Position numbers and translations under genes: made by a program | Origin: Dermatophagoides farinae | Taxonomy: Eukaryota > Arthropoda > Arachnida > Sarcoptiformes > Pyroglyphidae | NCBI RefSeq assembly: GCF_024713945.1 | Contig: NC_134678.1 | Coordinates: forward strand, 5,704,001-5,768,000 | Length of the DNA: 64,000 nucleotides | Reading direction: 5' to 3' | Notes under the pieces: model-generated | What the model was told of the DNA's origin: nothing | Database searches by the model: none | What the model saw: only the letters and a program-made list of their open reading frames with translations | Part shown: positions 59,443-64,000 of the stretch, piece after piece | Numbering within the stretch: the stretch's first letter is position 1 | Layout: each line of letters opens with the position of its first letter

Positions 59443-60247
59443 ATGAATATCATCTATAAATCCCCTTTTGATCGACAACATAAAGTGTTGGAAGCGAATA
59501 GAAATGGAATTGTTCCTATTGATGAATTAAAACGTCTCATCTTGCTCAAAGAGGTAATTTTTTATTTATGTCAAAAACCATTAAATAATTTACAATTAAT
59601 CTAGAATCTTCCTTCTTTATCAATCGATTTCGATGTATTTCGCAATGGAAAGAAAATTGTTGATAACTTGAATCTTGATGGAATTGATATCTTTATTCAA
59701 TTATTCATACCGATTCCAGGTGGTAAAGGTGGTTTTGGTTCCATGCTTCGAGCAATTGGAGCTCAGATTGAAAAAACAACAAACCGTGAAGCATGCCGTG
59801 ATCTTAGTGGTCGACGATTGCGAGATGTAAACGAAGAAAAACGTATCAAAGAATGGATAAAAAAACAAGCAGATCGCAAAAAAGAAGAGGAGAAAAAGAA
59901 GCGTGAAAAATTAAAACAAATTGCCGAAGGAATTATCGCACCTAATTGTAAATATGATGACGCTGATTTTGAAAAATTTCGTACCGAAATTCCCGACATT
60001 ATTGATGAATCAATTACGCAAGGTTTACAAAAGCAACAAAGTTCTAGCAAAAGAAAATTGGAAACAGAAAATTCTATCGATGATTCATCATTAGATAATC
60101 GTGACCAAAGTGATAAATCAAAAGATAAATCACCAATTTCCTATACCTACAAAAAAATTGGCAAAAAAGCATGATCTTTGGCTAGGCGTAGATATCTCAG
60201 ATTCAGATGATTCTGATCAAGAAGAAACGCTTGTTGAAAAAATATAA
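59443..60247 (+). CDS. Sde2: SDE2 homologue (replication-stress / splicing regulator)
   Basis: SDE2 has an N-terminal ubiquitin-like domain cleaved after a GG to expose an N-terminal Lys fragment; it acts in PCNA-linked replication-stress responses and in pre-mRNA splicing. Exons 59443-59553 and 59605-60247; about 250 residues. The UBL starts [19 protein letters not shown], so I chose the ATG at 59443 over upstream in-frame ATGs. The cleavage and signature region is fully conserved: [40 protein letters not shown], then a Lys/Glu helix. The first frame stops at 60174, but the conserved C-terminal WLG motif and acidic tail ([18 protein letters not shown]) lie in the next frame. One base fewer in the A7 run at 60151-60157 joins them, ending at 60247. 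Confidence 0.94.
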
Positions 60248-63200
60248 TTTATTACACACATACACAAGTACTCAAAATTGACATTCAATCATAATGAATG
60301 ATGACAGAAAAAATAAACAATTTTTTTTCTTTTACCATCACGACGGACAAACATCGCATCCAATCAGTAAGAAGATATTTTTATTTTTTTTACACTCTAA
60401 TAATGAGGTCATTGTGTCAACCCAAACAAAATGAAAAATTTTGTTTGATTTGATCCAATGTTTTCTCGAATGTCACTACCATCATCACCAACACAAATTG
60501 TAATCTTGTCTTCAACATATATATTCACAATAAATTTTTATCATATACAATAGGATGAAATTTTCTTAACAAATATATCATATTATTCGATTCTTTTGTA
60601 TAATAACATTACTCAAATTTCTAAAAAGGAATTTCTTTGTATTTATTTGACCAATATGAGATGTGTATATTTTCAAATTATATAAGAATCACTTGTTCCA
60701 TTCAACTATAGAATTACATCAAAAAAAAAATAAATAAATAAATTTCCATGAACTATTTTCATCATTTTTTTTATTTTAAATAAAATAACTTTCCTCAGAA
60801 TAATCATTGTCCAATCATAACCATAGTTTGACTTACTAGACTAGATACAATCGATCGACTATAGTATTATACATTCATATACATCAAAAATTTCTTCATA
60901 CATCATGATCATCATCACCATATTTAATCTATATAAATTTTTTGTTTTGTTTTGTTTGTTTGTTTGGATTACTTGCTTTTTGCAATTTTTTGTTTCTTTG
61001 TTGAAAATTTTGATCATCATCATTTGACTTGTTTTGCATTATTCTTATATGCAAGAGTTATTCCAATTGTATTTTTTTTACATTTAATATGTTTGTTGGT
61101 TCCAGTATTAAATAGTGCAAATATTGTTTATGTGCATGAGTTTTTGGATTCTTGCTTGAAGCATTAATCGAAGCGAATAAGGAGTGTGTGTGTGTGTGTG
61201 TGTGTAAATGAATTCCAATTGTGTGTTCCTATATAATGTATATTTGATAGATAAAAGGAATGAGATAAATTGGAAGAAGAAGAAGAAGAAGAAACTCAAT
61301 TTCTTCGAATTCATATATTCGTGGCCGTTTTGTATATATATGCTCTAATCGCATATATTCCATGTCCATCCAATGTTCTGAGCACACGTATATATATCTT
61401 TCTCTCTTTTCAATTCTTTCATCACCATCACTCCATTCATTCTTTTTATCATTGGTTTTTTTTTTATTTGGAATATTATTGAATGTGAAATTTTTTACAC
61501 ATATACAAATACAGAAAGTCACTATATGTGTGTGGGTATGACAGGAAAAATATTTGAAAAAAACTCTCTCTCTCTCTCTTTATCTCTCTTTTGGTTTTAT
61601 TATCGAATTGGATGATAATGATGAAAATGTATTGAATGTTGTTGTTTTTATTTCATCGTGGTCACCGTTTCTGTTGTTTGATGATGATTATGACGATGAT
61701 GATGATCATGTTCTTAGATTGCTAATGTCTATGCTTCAGGCATAATCAATGTAGTCGTTTAAATTGGTGTGTGTGTGTGTTTGTGTATATGCGTGTATGT
61801 TAGTGTTGCCTTGAAAAGATCAAGATGAATTTTTTGTTCTCCTCACATTCTACGATGACAACAAAAACAACATCAAATACGAAGACATCGACAAACTATA
61901 GTGTTGATGATGATGATGGCAGTGATGATCATTTTGGAAAAGTTTCGAACCACTAACATTTGGTATCGGTTTAACTAAAGGCAAAGAAAAAAAAATTAAT
62001 ACCGACTGTTTATGATAATGGTTACTGGAAGATATACAGGTTGAAGCATTCGATCATCGACAGAACAGGACAGGATAGTAAAGTGAAAAAAAAAATCATA
62101 CAAAAAATTATTAAAAATACGTATTAAAAAGAGAAACAAATATCATAGATAGATACTGTAATTCGAATGCTTCAAGAAGATTCATCGGATTCACATTCAG
62201 TCTGTGTCACTGTGTATGGTTGAAAACAACAAGAGGGAGTGCGAGTGTTTGCTTCAAAAAAAAAAAATATTTTTTTTTACCATCAATGATCATCATATGA
62301 GGATCATTCGACAAATTGAAAAAAAAGAGAGAAAGAGAGGCGCTTTCGATCATTCATAGATCAATTCTTCAATCATGCTGTAATAATACTGACGTGAATA
62401 TTTGAATCAAGAAGAAAATTTTATTAGTTGATGATCATCTCAATCGTAGTAGATTGCTGCTGATATATTGGTTTATCCAAATCTAAATCCATTCTAAACA
62501 AAATATATTTCTTATGATGATTGAAACAAAACAACAAAATTCTATTAAAAATTTAATCTTTCTTCACATAATACAATTTTAATGTCCATGTTCACACCCA
62601 CGACTAACATCGCCACCACCACCATCATCATCATCATCATCATCATCACATACATTCAACAATGTCATTTGCACTAAGATGTTCTTGCTGTTCGAATTCA
62701 TCGAATGAATGACTAGAAGATCGGCAACAATTTGACGATTGAAACGAAGATCATCTCATCCTAATCGAAGGAACATTTTTTTTTTTTTTTTTTTTGAATA
62801 AAAATTGTTGAATGTGTGTTTGTGACACAAAACTTTTACGAATCAATGATAAGATTCAATGGTGCTTCTTCCTTTAAAGATATTTTTTTTTCTTCATTTC
62901 AGTTCATTCATTTTGATCATAGTATAGTGTCGTAGTAGTGTTGTTGCCGCCACCATCTTCTCCATTACAGTCGTAATCTTAATGAATTTTTTATTTATTT
63001 TTAGCGATCGATTTGAAAAAAAACGTAACTTAATGGAATAAAGAAGAAGAAAAAAGATTTTTCATTTGCGCCATTCTCAAATTGTTGTTGATTATAACAC
63101 ATTTAATATTAACTACGCTTGTTAATGTTGTCGATGTTGATTATGATGATGATGATGATGATCCAAACGTGAAACGTCGAACATTTTGTTTCTTTTCAAT

Positions 63201-64000
63201 ATTTCAATAAATAAACGAATAATAAATTCATCATCATCATCGTCGACGTTTTGTGTATCGAATTTTTTCACCCGTTTATTTTGCGGAAATATCAACGCCC
63301 ATCAACAATTACCATTAATGTCATTTCCATCATCATCATCATCATCATCACCATCATTGTTACCATTATCATCAACATAAAACACATCATCGTGATCATC
63401 ATCTCAATCACAGTATTTTTGTTATTTCTTTTTTTTTTGTATTTTGATTGTTGATATTTATCATCATCATCATCATCATAAATAATAATAACCATCACCG
63501 TCGATATATAAAATTTCATCATAAATCTTCACTTTGAAATTCTCAGTCCCTCCCAAATTCCAGTTTCCTGTGTATGTCTATTCTGTCTTTCAACGCACTC
63601 AAAAAGATACAAACAACCAAAAAAAAAACAAAGTTTGATGTGATTATTCATAAGAAAAATACTCTCCCTATCCATTCCTGCAATAGAATATACTATGGTA
63701 CAACACAAACAAAAAAAACCGAATCATATTGAATTGAAACGAACCGAACCAAACTATAATAGAAGAAAAAAAATCATACGAAAAAAATGAATGAATGAAC
63801 CACAACGCCCACAAACATTAATTCAATAATATTCGCTCAATGGATTTTTTTTATATGAATGAATTCACTTGTTCAGCATTATCATTATCATCATCATCAT
63901 CATCATAATCATTATTATCGATTCAAATGATTCATTTTTCTTAATCATCATTCCAAAATAATCATTGTTGTCATCGGTTGTCTAAATGAATCATTTTTAT
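60248..64000. other. Gene-poor right end of the window
   Basis: No coding gene recognised over 3.75 kb. The sequence is AT-rich with (TG)n (about 61183-61204), (AGA)n (about 61274-61292), (ATC/GAT)n runs (about 62620-62648, 63144-63162, 63328-63352), and poly-T. It may be the far upstream region or a long intron of a gene beyond 64000. Confidence 0.5.

Noticed and set aside
63120-63480. Periodic ATCATC blocks, considered as a CRISPR-like or satellite array
   Set aside because: The spacing is irregular, the repeats are plain trinucleotide microsatellites found throughout the window, and there are no conserved repeat-spacer units.

Overview
The window reads as nuclear DNA of a small-genome arthropod, most likely an astigmatid mite close to the house-dust/scabies mites (Dermatophagoides/Sarcoptes type). 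This is inference. The support is strongly AT-rich DNA with many short GATGAT/ATCATC runs and homopolymers, mostly 45-70 bp introns, animal-specific genes (netrin, GW182, KSR, IKK, CARD-caspase, Kir channel), and a serine-protease homologue with a destroyed catalytic triad, a class expanded in scabies mites. No bacterial, organellar or viral block is visible.

Layout. 1-3359 (-): N-terminal half of the miRNA effector GW182/gawky, running off the left edge. 3360-13384: about 10 kb with no recognisable gene, holding one hAT-type MITE and a hairpin. 13385-14454 (+): unrecognised coiled-coil/basic protein. 14730-15642 (+): ribosomal protein eL6. 15948-16364 (-): a coding-looking fragment with broken frame. 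16414-18841 (+): inward-rectifier K+ channel with a very long N-terminus. 18932-20342 (-): beta-ureidopropionase. 21331-25354 (-): KSR scaffold kinase. 26165-28534 (-): GPR107/108-like Golgi protein. 29125-29931 (-): inactive serine-protease homologue. 30181-31421 (-): CARD-caspase. 32206-35881 (+): UBE3B-type HECT ligase. 36101-36967 (-): DNAJC30-like mitochondrial J-protein. 37194-38129 (+): PEX10. 41856-50728 (+): netrin in 14 exons across almost 9 kb. 52471-54819 (+): I-kappa-B kinase. 54932-56746 (-): steryl-sulfatase-type sulfatase. 56862-57658 (-): MALSU1/RsfS. 58146-59219 (-): mitochondrial ribosomal protein mL45. 59443-60247 (+): SDE2. 60248-64000: no gene seen.

Functional themes. 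These are unlinked housekeeping and signalling genes, not an operon-like system. Several pairs are close head-to-head neighbours that probably share promoters (DNAJC30/PEX10, mL45/SDE2, caspase/UBE3B). Netrin is the only gene with long introns, which carry microsatellites including a 220-bp (TC)n tract.

Main oddities. (1) Five breaks in four conserved genes (KSR, IKK twice, sulfatase, SDE2) each lie at a homopolymer and each look like one surplus base, which suggests assembly indels rather than gene decay. (2) A GC-rich MITE at 39781-39929 has a perfect 8-bp target duplication and a 14-bp motif repeated with a 40-bp period. (3) A pogo-like MITE sits in the caspase/UBE3B promoter interval. (4) The serine protease has lost two of three triad residues and the caspase has a non-canonical active-site pentapeptide. 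I did not find a convincing wholly new system; the items above are the ones most worth a second look.
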